The notes under the pieces are model-generated. The model saw only the letters and a program-made list of their open reading frames with translations, did not search any database and had not been told where the DNA came from. From NCBI GenBank assembly GCA_022837365.1, contig JALHHV010000059.1:1-8849 (forward strand): a DNA stretch of 8,849 nt, written 5' to 3'. Below, one piece after another: positions 1 to 6,917 of this stretch. Every line of letters begins with the position of its first letter. Within the stretch, counting starts at the first letter, position 1. A program made the position numbers and the translations under genes. Origin of the DNA: Desulfovibrio sp. Lineage in GTDB: Bacteria; Desulfobacterota; Desulfovibrionia; Desulfovibrionales; Desulfovibrionaceae.

Positions 1-140
1 AGGTGGTAGTCTTCGGGGAACATCAGGCCGCAGTCCACCAGGACCATGGAGTCTGGCGTGGACCAGATCTGGCAGTTCAGGCCGATCTCTCCGAGTCCGC
101 CAAGGGGGGTGATGGTCAGGTGCGGGGTCTGGTCCGCCAT
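1..140 (-). CDS. rnj: Ribonuclease J, N-terminal fragment (3' part outside window)
   Basis: This is the N-terminus of a metallo-beta-lactamase-fold ribonuclease J, an endo/5'-exoribonuclease that matures and decays RNA in the cytoplasm. The 46 visible codons read MADQTPHLTITPLGGLGEIG and continue with LNCQIW and VLVDCGLMFPED. The PLGGLGEIG...N segment (residues 12-22) and the DCGLMFPED segment (36-44) are hallmark RNase J sequences just before the catalytic HxHxDH motif, which lies beyond the window. I place the start at the ATG at 140-138 because a GGAG sits about 8 nt upstream and the conserved region begins a few residues later. It is the last gene of the minus-strand block, 298 nt after garR. 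That gap suggests its own promoter. The identification is from memory of the family, and only the first tenth or so of the protein can be seen. Confidence 0.9.
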   Translation of the reverse strand, partial: MADQTPHLTITPLGGLGEIGLNCQIWSTPDSMVLVDCGLMFPEDYH

Positions 141-202
141 GCGAGGGGCTCCACTCTGGTTGCGCGTAGGGTGCTGGTGCGAAAGGCACGGGTTAGTTCC
201 TC

Positions 203-231
203 TTGCTACCGTAAAAAGGCGGCCCTCACAA
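203..231 (-). promoter_or_regulatory. Weak candidate promoter for RNase J
   Basis: On the minus strand TTGTGA (231-226) is followed after 17 nt by TAGCAA (208-203). This would start transcription near 197 and give a leader of about 57 nt. Spacing is ideal, but the -35 box matches consensus at only four of six positions and the -10 box at about three. It is offered only because the 298-nt gap upstream of rnj makes a promoter likely. Confidence 0.2.
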
Positions 232-314
232 GGGGATGCGGCGCGCGCACCGATGCGTGCCGTTCGGCTGAACAGTCCTTGGCGAGGAAGGCCGGGGAGG
301 GGGCGAAGCGGAAC

Positions 315-343
315 GCCGCGCCACCCGGTGCGGGCGGCGCGGC
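315..343. other. GC-rich stem-loop in the garR-rnj gap
   Basis: GCCGCGCC (315-322) pairs perfectly with GGCGCGGC (336-343). After one A-C mismatch the stem continues CCCG (324-327) with CGGG (331-334), closing a GTG loop. It lies about 96 nt beyond the garR stop on the minus strand and could end garR transcripts, but no T-tract follows on either strand. It may be a weak or Rho-assisted terminator, or only an mRNA-stabilising structure. The rest of 141-438 shows no convincing gene. Confidence 0.35.
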
Positions 344-438
344 TGTGGTTGCGGGGCATGATAATTCCGCACCGGGCATGTGCGATGAATGTTCAACCGA
401 TGCGCAACGATTGTCCGATTCGGTGTGGTTCGCCAAGG

Positions 439-1335
439 CTAGGAGGGCTTGCGGCGCACTTCCACCCCGGCCAGCTTTTCCCAGTGGCGGATCAGCGCGC
501 CGTGGTCGGCGTCGCCCAGGCCGTCGGCCATCAGGCCCTGCATCACTTCCATCAGTTGCGCGGCCAGCGGCAGGGACACGTGCAGCTCGCGCGAGGTTTC
601 CAGGACGTTGCCCAGGTCCTTGGCGTGCAGTTTGATGCGGAAGCCGGGGGCGAACTTGCCGTCCATGACCAGCGGGGCCTTGGCGTCCAGCACCGTGCTG
701 CCCGCAAGGCCGCCCCGGATGGCCTGGTAGACCAGGTCCGGGTCCGCCCCGGCGCGGGTGGCCAGCACCAGCGCTTCGGACATGGCCGCGATGTTGCCCG
801 CCACCACGATCTGGTTGGCCAGCTTGGCCACGTTGCCCGCGCCCACCTCGCCCACGCGCACCACCGAGGCGGCCATGGCCTTGAGCACCGGCAGGCAGGC
901 GTCGAAGTCCGCCTGCGCGCCGCCCACCATGACCGACAGGGTGCCGTCGATGGCCTTGGGCTCGCCGCCGCTCACCGGGGCGTCCAGCATGCGGATGGAC
1001 TTCTTCGCCAGTTCCGCCGCGATCTCGCGGCTGGCCAGCGGGGCGATGGAACTCATGTCCGCCACGATGCAGCCGGGGGCCGCGCCCTCGGCGATGCCGC
1101 CGGGGCCAAGGGCCACCTCGCGCACCTCGGGCGAGTTGGGCAGCATGGTGATGACCACGTCCGATGCGGCGGCCACGGCGGCGGGGCTTTCGGCGGCCTT
1201 CGCCCCTTCGGCGGCCACGGCCCGCAGCTTGTCCCCGTTGCGGGTGTACGCGGTGACCGGAAATCCGGCCTTGAGCAGGTTGCGGCACATGGGGGCGCCC
1301 ATGATGCCCAAACCGATGAATCCGATGCGTTGCAT
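439..1335 (-). CDS. garR: Tartronate semialdehyde reductase (2-hydroxy-3-oxopropionate reductase)
   Basis: This is a cytosolic NAD(P)H-dependent enzyme of the beta-hydroxyacid dehydrogenase family that reduces tartronate semialdehyde to D-glycerate. Of 298 residues, the Rossmann dinucleotide motif GLGIMG is at 8-13, the substrate-binding DAPVSGG at 118-124, the catalytic lysine at K171 in GNVAKLANQ, and a second conserved lysine at K239 in the KDL segment. Long stretches (ITMLPNSP, DMSSIAPLASREI, GGEPKAIDGTLSVMVGG, YQAIRGGLAGSTVLDAKAP) match E. coli GarR/GlxR closely from memory, so I name tartronate semialdehyde rather than 3-hydroxyisobutyrate as substrate. Length is normal. An AAGGAG sits 8 nt before the ATG. 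It is downstream of hyi, which makes its substrate, with a FemAB gene in between. Whether the allele is better called garR or glxR cannot be decided here. Confidence 0.93.
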   Translation of the reverse strand: MQRIGFIGLGIMGAPMCRNLLKAGFPVTAYTRNGDKLRAVAAEGAKAAESPAAVAAASDVVITMLPNSPEVREVALGPGGIAEGAAPGCIVADMSSIAPLASREIAAELAKKSIRMLDAPVSGGEPKAIDGTLSVMVGGAQADFDACLPVLKAMAASVVRVGEVGAGNVAKLANQIVVAGNIAAMSEALVLATRAGADPDLVYQAIRGGLAGSTVLDAKAPLVMDGKFAPGFRIKLHAKDLGNVLETSRELHVSLPLAAQLMEVMQGLMADGLGDADHGALIRHWEKLAGVEVRRKPS

Positions 1336-1358
1336 GGCGTGCTCCTTTGCTGCGGTAT

Positions 1359-1385
1359 GGCGGCCGTGGCGTTGCGGCGGCCGCC
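1359..1385. other. Intergenic stem-loop between femAB-like gene and garR
   Basis: GGCGGCCG (1359-1366) is complementary to CGGCCGCC (1378-1385), with an 11-nt loop. It occupies most of the 82-nt gap and ends about 24 nt before the garR start, leaving the garR ribosome-binding site free. There is no T-tract, so termination is unlikely. It could be a processing or stability element uncoupling garR from the upstream gene, or chance in a GC-rich gap. Confidence 0.3.
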
Positions 1386-1417
1386 CGTGACGGTGCGTGG
1401 TTCGCGCGTGGACGGGG

Positions 1418-2575
1418 TCAGGACGGCCGGTGCCGTTCCAGGCTTTCGAGGTTGCAGAAATCGCGGTGGGCGGCGTGGTCGATGGGGTAGTCCCACGAAC
1501 CGCTGCGCAGTTCCACCCGGCCTCCGAACCCGGTCTTGAAGCGGTGCAGCCCGTGGAAGGGGTGGGCCGGGTCCAGCCCCGGCGGCACCGCGCCCATGTC
1601 GTAGGCGGCGCAGCCGCGCTGGCGGGCCAGCCGCATGGCCTTCCAGTGCATGGCGTAGGGGGCCATGTACTGGCGCTTGTGGTCGGCCGAGGCCCCGTAC
1701 AGGAAGTGCGCGGTGGCCCCGCACAGGGCCACGATGGCCCCGGCCAGCACGTCCGCGCCGTGGCGGGCCAGCAGGAACAGCAGTTCGGCGTCGCGGCCGG
1801 GAGACGCCGTCTCCGCCCGATCCGGGCAGGCGGGATCGGCCGGAGTGGAGTCCGGCGGGGCGGGGGCCAGCGGACCCGTGGGGTTCAGGGCGTGCATGCG
1901 GGCGCGGAACAGCGCCCGGAACTGTTCGTAGCCGCAGGGTGCAAAGCCGTTGCGCAGGGCGGTCTGGCGGTACAGCCCGTGGAACACCGGCAGCATGTCC
2001 GGCAGGGCGGGGTCCACCCGCACGCCCTTTCGCGCCGCAAGGCCGATGTTGTAGCGGGTCTTGGGCTTCATGCGCGCCAGGATGTCCTGCTCCGTGCCGG
2101 TCAGGTCCACCACCAGCGAACTGGCCACGGTCATGTCGCGGTGGGCCTTTTTGAGGTTCCAGTTGCGGGTGCCCATGTTCATGCGCATCTCGCGGATGCG
2201 CGGCTCCGGGTAGGCGTTGCTGCCGTGCATGCGCATGTCGTCGGCATAGGGCGAGGCCCACGGCAGGTCGTAGCGGATGAACGCCACGGACGGGCCAAGG
2301 CTGCGGGCCAGCGCTTCGGAAAGGTCTTCGAGGAACGGGCCGTAGTCTTCCGCGGCGGGGGCGTGTTCCGGCCCCTGCGGCACGCAGGCCATGGCGCGGC
2401 CGCGCCCCATGGGTTGCAGCAGCACCAGCACGTCGCCGTGGCGTTCGGTGGCGGCCAGGTCGAACGCCTTCGGCGTGTATCCCAGCCGGGCCTTCACCTG
2501 CGCCCAGTATCCCGTCTGGAACAGGATGTCGGTGGGCAGCAGCGCATCGGTCCGTTTCGATGAAAGCTCGAACAT
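1418..2575 (-). CDS. FemAB-family peptidoglycan bridge ligase-like protein
   Basis: This is a 385-residue protein of the FemAB family (tandem GNAT-like folds), whose characterised members add amino acids from aminoacyl-tRNA to the lipid II stem peptide at the cytoplasmic membrane face. Support: an N-terminal WxxVKxxLGY-type start (24-33), RYDLPW (101-106), the family's KTRYNI motif (172-177) after MKP, an HFLYGA...Y segment (290-303), an AAYDMGAVPP-type strand (323-332) and the near-terminal FKTGFGG (346-352). Residues 231-262 are a Pro/Asp/Ala-rich insert separating the halves, probably a disordered linker. The ATG has AGGGA about 7 nt upstream. It has no biochemical link to its neighbours hyi and garR yet lies between them on the same strand. 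A Gram-negative with a direct meso-DAP crosslink has no obvious need for FemX-type bridging, so the true acceptor is uncertain. Family assignment is firm and substrate is unknown. Confidence 0.8.
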   Translation of the reverse strand: MFELSSKRTDALLPTDILFQTGYWAQVKARLGYTPKAFDLAATERHGDVLVLLQPMGRGRAMACVPQGPEHAPAAEDYGPFLEDLSEALARSLGPSVAFIRYDLPWASPYADDMRMHGSNAYPEPRIREMRMNMGTRNWNLKKAHRDMTVASSLVVDLTGTEQDILARMKPKTRYNIGLAARKGVRVDPALPDMLPVFHGLYRQTALRNGFAPCGYEQFRALFRARMHALNPTGPLAPAPPDSTPADPACPDRAETASPGRDAELLFLLARHGADVLAGAIVALCGATAHFLYGASADHKRQYMAPYAMHWKAMRLARQRGCAAYDMGAVPPGLDPAHPFHGLHRFKTGFGGRVELRSGSWDYPIDHAAHRDFCNLESLERHRPS

Positions 2576-2606
2576 GTCTGATCCCTGTTGAGGTTGATGG
2601 GCGCCG

Positions 2607-2666
2607 TCAGGCGCGGTCCGTGACGAGGGGAGGGGGCAGGCCCCCGCGCGGGGTGCTCGTGTCCAT
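2607..2666 (-). CDS. Possible 19-codon leader ORF upstream of the FemAB gene
   Basis: In the 120-nt gap between hyi and the FemAB gene, an ATG at 2666-2664 is preceded by AAGGA at 9 nt and opens 19 codons (MDTSTPRGGLPPPLVTDRA) ending TGA at 2607. The run is Pro/Gly rich and spans GC-rich inverted sequence (GGGGG/CCCCC around 2632-2645), and a GCGCC/GGCGC hairpin overlaps its stop. It could be a leader peptide coupling translation to the next gene, which starts 32 nt later. It could equally be chance. No homology is recognised. Confidence 0.2.
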   Translation of the reverse strand: MDTSTPRGGLPPPLVTDRA

Positions 2667-2695
2667 GCGGATGGTTCCTTGCGTCGTGTGACGGT

Positions 2696-3487
2696 TCATG
2701 CCCGCTGCGCGTAGTCGCGCATCCAGTCCAGCGAGGCCAGCGTATCGGGCGCGGGCACGTATTCCAGGCCGATGTGCCCGGCGTAGCCCAGGCGGTCCAG
2801 TTCGGCGAACAGGAAGGGGTAGTTGATCTCGCCGGTGCCGGGCTGGTGGCGGCCCGGCGTGTCCGCGATCTGGACGTGTCCGATGCGGGCCATGTGGGCG
2901 CACAGGGTGGCGGCCAGTTCGCCCTCCTCGCGCTGGGCGTGGTAGACGTCGTACTGCAACAGCACGTTGGGGCGGCCCACCTCGTCCATCAGGCGCAGCA
3001 CCTGCGCGGTGGAGTGCAGGAAGAAGCCGGGAATGTCCTTGCGGTTGATGAATTCCACCAGCAGCACCAGCCCGGCCTCGGCCAGCCGGTCGGCGGCGAA
3101 GCGCACGTTGTCCGCCAGGGTTGCCCATGCGGCCTGCGCGGCGGTGGGGTCGTTGTCCGGCACCTTGCCCGCCAGGCAGTTCAGGCGGGGCACGCCAAGG
3201 GCCTTGGCGTAGGCGACGGCGCGGTCCACCCCGGCCCGGAATTCCGCCTCGCGGCCGGGCAGGGCGGCGATGCCGCGCTCTCCGGCGGCCCAGTCGCCCG
3301 CGGGCAGGTTGAACAGCACCTGGGTCTGGCCGTTGTCATGCAGCAGCGCGTCCAGCGTTTCCGGAGCGTGGTCGTAGGGGAACAGGTACTCCACCGCGTC
3401 GAAGCCCGCCGCCCGCGCGGCGGCGAAGCGGTCGGTGAACGGCAGGTCGGTGAACAGCATGGTCAGGTTGGCGGCGAATCTGGGCAT
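2696..3487 (-). CDS. hyi: Hydroxypyruvate isomerase
   Basis: This is a cytosolic TIM-barrel isomerase (xylose isomerase-like superfamily) that interconverts hydroxypyruvate and tartronate semialdehyde. The 263 residues match E. coli Hyi from memory in several blocks: MPRFAANLTMLF at the N-terminus, the long FNLPAGDWAAGERGIAALPG block (59-78), DIPGF (151-155), QYD-x-YH (178-183), HVQIAD (204-209) and GTGEINY (217-223). The expected metal and catalytic acids are present: E145 in LLVEFIN, D180, Q206 and E242 in GLEY. Length is typical. GAGGAG lies just upstream of the ATG. It follows the GntR gene after 67 nt on the same strand and its product feeds garR, so the pathway is hydroxypyruvate to tartronate semialdehyde to glycerate. 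Neither glyoxylate carboligase nor glycerate kinase is visible here, so the carbon source (serine, glyoxylate or glycolate) remains open. Confidence 0.92.
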   Translation of the reverse strand: MPRFAANLTMLFTDLPFTDRFAAARAAGFDAVEYLFPYDHAPETLDALLHDNGQTQVLFNLPAGDWAAGERGIAALPGREAEFRAGVDRAVAYAKALGVPRLNCLAGKVPDNDPTAAQAAWATLADNVRFAADRLAEAGLVLLVEFINRKDIPGFFLHSTAQVLRLMDEVGRPNVLLQYDVYHAQREEGELAATLCAHMARIGHVQIADTPGRHQPGTGEINYPFLFAELDRLGYAGHIGLEYVPAPDTLASLDWMRDYAQRA

Positions 3488-3554
3488 GGTCGCTCCTCTT
3501 GTGGGTGCGTTGGACGGTGACAGGGGGGCAGGCGTCAGTCTGAGGCGGGGTGCG

Positions 3555-4313
3555 TCAGTCCGCGTCGGGCGGCGTCGGCTGTTGCAGCGCCTGCCGCAGC
3601 GCCGCCAGCGACGGCGCGATGTGGCGGCGCATGGCCGCGCCGCTGGCCGCCGGGTCGCCCCGGCGCAGCCCTTCGATGACGGCCAGGTGGTCGGGCACGG
3701 TGTCCTCCCACGGGCGGGGGGTGCCGTGCAGGTAGGCGGCGGCCAGCATGCTCACCGGGTCCATGGCCGCGCGCAGGAACGGATTGCCGGAAAGCTCGGC
3801 CAGCCGCCGGTGGAAGGCACGGTCGCGCTCCACGTACGTCTGGTGCGCCTCTGGCGTGTCCGGCAGGCTTGCCATGGCCCGCCACTCCCCGGCCATGCGG
3901 TCGGCCTCGTCCGGGGCGATGCGCGTGGCGGCCAGTTCCGCCGCCAGCGGTTCCAGCCGTTCGCGCAGTTCGAACAACTGCACCAGTTCCAGCGGCGAAA
4001 GTTCGCGCACCCGGAACCCCCGGCGGGGGATGGCCCGCAGCAAGCCTTCCTGGGCCAGCCGCTTCAGGGCGTTGACCAGCGGGGTCCGGCTGACGCCAAG
4101 GCGCACGGCCAGCGCTTCCTGCGCCACGCGCTGGCCTGGGGTCAGCACGCCGTCGGCGATCATGGTCCGGATGCGGCCGTAGATCTTCTCGTCGAGGTTC
4201 TCGTGCCGGATGGCGGCAAGGCCGTCGTCCTGCATGCTGGCGGCGGGCATGGCGGCTGGAGCGGCATCGGCGCCACGCGCGGAGGGGCCGGGGGCTGGTG
4301 TGGGATGCTTCAT
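3555..4313 (-). CDS. GntR-family transcriptional regulator, FCD (FadR-type) subfamily
   Basis: This is a DNA-binding regulator with an N-terminal winged helix-turn-helix (about 40-105; recognition region RLGVSRTPLVNALKRLAQEG, wing IPRRGFRV) and an all-helical FCD effector domain (about 108-240). The FCD metal/ligand set is complete: D164 and H168 in ERDRAFHRRL, H209 in PDHL, H231 in MRRHI. Such domains usually bind carboxylic acids, which suits a hydroxypyruvate or glyoxylate pathway. It is first in line with hyi and garR. Residues 1-35 are Ala/Pro-rich and outside the domain, so translation might instead begin at M22 or M27. However neither has a ribosome-binding site, while the first ATG has only AGGG about 7 nt upstream. 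Ligand identity and sign of control are inference. Confidence 0.9.
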   Translation of the reverse strand: MKHPTPAPGPSARGADAAPAAMPAASMQDDGLAAIRHENLDEKIYGRIRTMIADGVLTPGQRVAQEALAVRLGVSRTPLVNALKRLAQEGLLRAIPRRGFRVRELSPLELVQLFELRERLEPLAAELAATRIAPDEADRMAGEWRAMASLPDTPEAHQTYVERDRAFHRRLAELSGNPFLRAAMDPVSMLAAAYLHGTPRPWEDTVPDHLAVIEGLRRGDPAASGAAMRRHIAPSLAALRQALQQPTPPDAD

Positions 4314-4319
4314 GGGGCG

Positions 4320-4348
4320 ACCCTAGCCGGGGACAGGGAACGGGTCAA
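4320..4348 (-). promoter_or_regulatory. Candidate promoter of the gntR-hyi block
   Basis: On the minus strand TTGACC (4348-4343) is followed by exactly 17 nt and TAGGGT (4325-4320). The -35 box is near perfect and the -10 box is poor. Transcription would begin at about the A of the annotated gntR ATG (4313), implying a leaderless message or a start further in (M22/M27). The adjacent palindrome lies immediately upstream. Confidence 0.4.
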
Positions 4349-4351
4349 CCA

Positions 4352-4372
4352 TTTTGCATGCAGAATGCAAAA
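4352..4372. promoter_or_regulatory. Palindromic operator candidate for the GntR regulator
   Basis: TTTTGCAT (4352-4359) and ATGCAAAA (4365-4372) form perfect 8-bp inverted arms around the spacer GCAGA. The match extends outward imperfectly to CAT/ATG on both sides. It is a strikingly A/T-rich island in a GC-rich region, 4 bp upstream of the candidate -35 box and about 40 bp from the gntR start. Dimeric FCD regulators typically bind short palindromes of this kind beside their own gene, so autoregulation and control of hyi/garR are the likely role. Binding itself is inferred. Confidence 0.6.
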
Positions 4373-4420
4373 ATGAAGATGGCGCGGTTCGAGCCCACGG
4401 CACGCACTTTCGCAACGCAA

Positions 4421-4450
4421 GCGCCGCCCCCGGAACTCCGGGGGCGGCGC
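4421..4450 (-). terminator. GC-rich hairpin terminator after the EF-G-like gene
   Basis: GCGCCGCCCCCGGA (4421-4434) and TCCGGGGGCGGCGC (4437-4450) are perfectly complementary over 14 bp with only AC between, so the real loop is about 4-6 nt. It starts 55 nt beyond the EF-G-like stop on the minus strand and precedes the gntR promoter. The following tract is only TTGCGTTGCG, so termination may be imperfect, but stem strength and position make this the natural transcript end. Confidence 0.65.
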
Positions 4451-4505
4451 AGTCGTTCGCACTGGTCTTCATCCGCCTTCACTCAGCTGGCAGCGCCAGC
4501 TTCGG

Positions 4506-6572
4506 CTACTCCTCGCCGCGCTCCTTCCTGTAGTCGGCGATGACCTTTTCGGCCACCGGCGGCGGCGCTTCCTCGTAGTGGTCGAATTCCATGGTGAACA
4601 CGCCCTGCCCGCCGGTCATGGAGCGCAGGTCGGGCGCGTAGCGCAGCACTTCGCTCATGGGCACGTGGGCCTTGATCTCGGTGATGCCCACCTGCGAGTC
4701 GGAGCCCAGCACCTTGCCGCGCCGCGACGACAGGTCGCCGATGACGTCGCCCATGTATTCGTCGGGCACGGAAACGGTCAGCAGCACGATGGGTTCGAGC
4801 AGGGTGGGCTTCATCATTTCCATGGCCTTCTTGAAGGCCAGCGAGCCCGCGATCTTGAACGCCATTTCCGACGAGTCCACGGTGTGGTAGCTGCCGTCGT
4901 ACAGCTTCACCTTGAAGTCCACCACCGGGCACCCGGCCAGGTAGCCGCGCGCGGCGGCCTCCTGCACGCCCTTGTCCACGGCGGGGATGTACTGGCGGGG
5001 GATGGAGCCGCCCACCACCGCATCCTCGAACACGTAGCCGGAACCGCGCGGCAGCCCTTCCATTTCGATCCAGCAGTCGCCGAACTGGCCGCGCCCGCCG
5101 GACTGCTTCTTGTGCCGCCCCTGCACCTGCGCCTTGCCGCGCACGGTTTCGCGGTAGGGCACCTTGGGCGTCTTGAGCAGGATTTCGGTCTTGTAGCGGC
5201 GCTTGGCCTTTTCGACGGAAAGCTCGATGTGCAGCTGGCCCATGCCGGAAAGCAGGATGTCGCTGGTTTCCTCGTCGCGGGCCAGCTTGAGGGTGATGTC
5301 CTCGTCCAGCAGCTTGTGCACGGCGGCGAACACCTTGTCCTCGTCGCCCTTTTCCTTGGGCGCGAGCGCATAGGTGATCAACTGCGGCGGCATGGCGGGC
5401 CTGGGCAGCGCGAAGGGGTTCTTTTCGTCGCACAGCGTGTCGCCGGTGCGGGTGCCCTTCAGCTTGGCCACGGCCACCACCGCGCCGGGGCCCAGCACGT
5501 CCTTGCAGGGGGTCTGGGTCTTGCCGGTGAGGTACAGCAGCGAGCCCAGGCGTTCCGGCTCGCCGGTGGTCATGTTCTTCAGGGTGGATTCGGTGGAGAC
5601 GGTACCTGAAAGCACCCGGATCAGGCTGAGCTGCCCGGCGAAGGGATCGGCCAGGGTCTTGAACACGAAGCAGGCGGCCGGGGCGTCCGGGCTGCTGGCC
5701 CGTTCGTTGGCGTCGGCGTCCAGCCACGCGGCGCGTTGCAGGGGCGAGGGCAGCAGCCGGTCTATGGCGTCGAGCAGTTGCGCGCCGCCCTTGTTCTCGA
5801 TGGCGGCGCCGGCCACCACGGGCACCAGGTCGCCCGCCAGCACGCCCTTTTGCAGGCCCAGGGCCATTTCCTCGGGGGTCAGTTCGCCCTCTTCGAGGTA
5901 TTTTTCCATCAGGGTTTCGTCGGCCTCGGCGATGTTCTCGATGGTGGTCTCGCGCAGGGCGGCCACGTCGTCGGCCATGTCGGCGGGAATCTCGCCCTCG
6001 GTCACCTTGCCGTCGTCGCCGAAGAACAGGGCCTTGCCCGCCAGCACGTCCACCAGGCCCTTGAAGTCGGCCTGCTGGCCGATGGGCATGTACAGCAGCA
6101 CCGGCCGCATGCCGAGGATGGCGGAAAGGCCGGAAAAGGCCATGTCGAAGTCGGCCCGGTCGCGGTCCACCTTGTTGATGAACACGGCGGCGGGCAGCCC
6201 GGCCGCCCGCACCGACTGCCACAGCTTGCGGGTGAGCGGCCGCACGCCGTCCACCGCGTCGATGACGAAAACGGCGGCATCGACGCCCGAAAGCAGGTAG
6301 CCGATGTCGCCGATGAAGTTGTTGTCGCCGGGAATGTCGAGCAGGAAGTGGCGGGAACCGTTGCGCTGCAAGGTGGCCAGGGCGGGCTGGATGGAGCCGC
6401 GCCGCTTGGTTTCCTCCGGCTCGAAGTCGAGGGCGGTGGTGCCCTCCTCGATTTTGCCGAGGCGGCCGACCACGCCCGCCTGATACAGCAGCATTTCGGC
6501 GAGCGAGGTCTTACCGCAACCTCCGGTTCCTACGAGAGCATAGGTTCTTTGGGTTTCCAACGCCTTGGACAT
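4506..6572 (-). CDS. fusA2: Elongation factor G-like translational GTPase (EF-G paralogue)
   Basis: This is a 688-residue GTPase with the complete EF-G domain order, expected to act on the ribosome. G domain: P-loop GTGGCGKT (15-22), G3 DIPGD (79-83), G4 NKVD (133-136), G5-like MPIG (162-165). Domain II is about 298-385; domain III about 395-475 with GMGQLHIE (443-450); domain IV about 478-595 with HKKQSGGRGQFGD (487-499); domain V about 600-675 with PDEYMGDVIGDLSSRRGKVLG. It differs from canonical EF-G: switch I reads RRGSIQ (58-62 region) instead of RGITI, and G3 has Asp83 where EF-G has the catalytic His. This resembles the EF-G-2/EF-G-like branch whose role is not settled, so the symbol is tentative. 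The reading frame stays open far upstream, but the ATG at 6572-6570 has GGGAG 8 nt before it and starts directly ahead of the P-loop. It has no operon partner. Confidence 0.9.
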   Translation of the reverse strand: MSKALETQRTYALVGTGGCGKTSLAEMLLYQAGVVGRLGKIEEGTTALDFEPEETKRRGSIQPALATLQRNGSRHFLLDIPGDNNFIGDIGYLLSGVDAAVFVIDAVDGVRPLTRKLWQSVRAAGLPAAVFINKVDRDRADFDMAFSGLSAILGMRPVLLYMPIGQQADFKGLVDVLAGKALFFGDDGKVTEGEIPADMADDVAALRETTIENIAEADETLMEKYLEEGELTPEEMALGLQKGVLAGDLVPVVAGAAIENKGGAQLLDAIDRLLPSPLQRAAWLDADANERASSPDAPAACFVFKTLADPFAGQLSLIRVLSGTVSTESTLKNMTTGEPERLGSLLYLTGKTQTPCKDVLGPGAVVAVAKLKGTRTGDTLCDEKNPFALPRPAMPPQLITYALAPKEKGDEDKVFAAVHKLLDEDITLKLARDEETSDILLSGMGQLHIELSVEKAKRRYKTEILLKTPKVPYRETVRGKAQVQGRHKKQSGGRGQFGDCWIEMEGLPRGSGYVFEDAVVGGSIPRQYIPAVDKGVQEAAARGYLAGCPVVDFKVKLYDGSYHTVDSSEMAFKIAGSLAFKKAMEMMKPTLLEPIVLLTVSVPDEYMGDVIGDLSSRRGKVLGSDSQVGITEIKAHVPMSEVLRYAPDLRSMTGGQGVFTMEFDHYEEAPPPVAEKVIADYRKERGEE

Positions 6573-6911
6573 AATCCGTCTCCCTTGTTCCTGATGGTTG
6601 TGGAGATGAAATCCCTGCCGGGCAGGGCGCAGTGTCCATGAATGCGTGATGCCGCCAACAAAACCGTGTTCCGTTCGTGCTTCCTCGTGCGGGGCGTCGT
6701 GCCTGCGGCGTCGTGCGCCGCCGTGGCTGCCTGGGCTGCGGTTGTCGCGCCGTCGGGCGTTCTCCCCCGTGTCGTGTGGCGTATCGTCCGGTTTTCGGGC
6801 GGCGATGCGGGTTGGGGTTTGCGAAGGCGCGTTGCCGGTCCGTAACCGTTCCGCGCGGGAATCATGACCGTACCGGACGTGCCGCCGGGCCTTGCCGATG
6901 GCTTTCCAGTT
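6573..6911 (-). other. Probable long 5' leader of the EF-G-like gene
   Basis: About 340 nt lie between the best promoter and the EF-G-like ATG. I see no gene here that I trust: several frames stay open in both directions, but none has a good ribosome-binding site, a recognisable domain or normal composition. A small perfect inverted repeat, CCCTGCC/GGCAGGG around one base (6613-6627), sits about 40 nt before the start codon. No known riboswitch fold was recognised. The final AAGGGAG before the ATG is a good ribosome-binding site. Confidence 0.4.
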
Positions 6912-6917
6912 ACGTAA

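Noticed and set aside
183..210. Possible sigma-54 promoter (GGCACG ... TTGCT) upstream of rnj.
   Set aside because: The spacing between the two boxes is about 12 nt, far from the rigid spacing sigma-54 needs, and it points along the plus strand, away from rnj.
46..1539. A 497-codon plus-strand frame over garR, and similar long frames opposite the FemAB gene, hyi, gntR and the EF-G-like gene.
   Set aside because: These are His/Gly/Arg-rich shadows of the minus-strand genes caused by GC-biased third positions. No domain is recognisable in any of them.
6642..6867. Short plus-strand frames (67-73 codons) within the leader region.
   Set aside because: They have no ribosome-binding site, overlap each other in different frames and are Cys/Arg/Ala-rich as expected of GC-rich noise.
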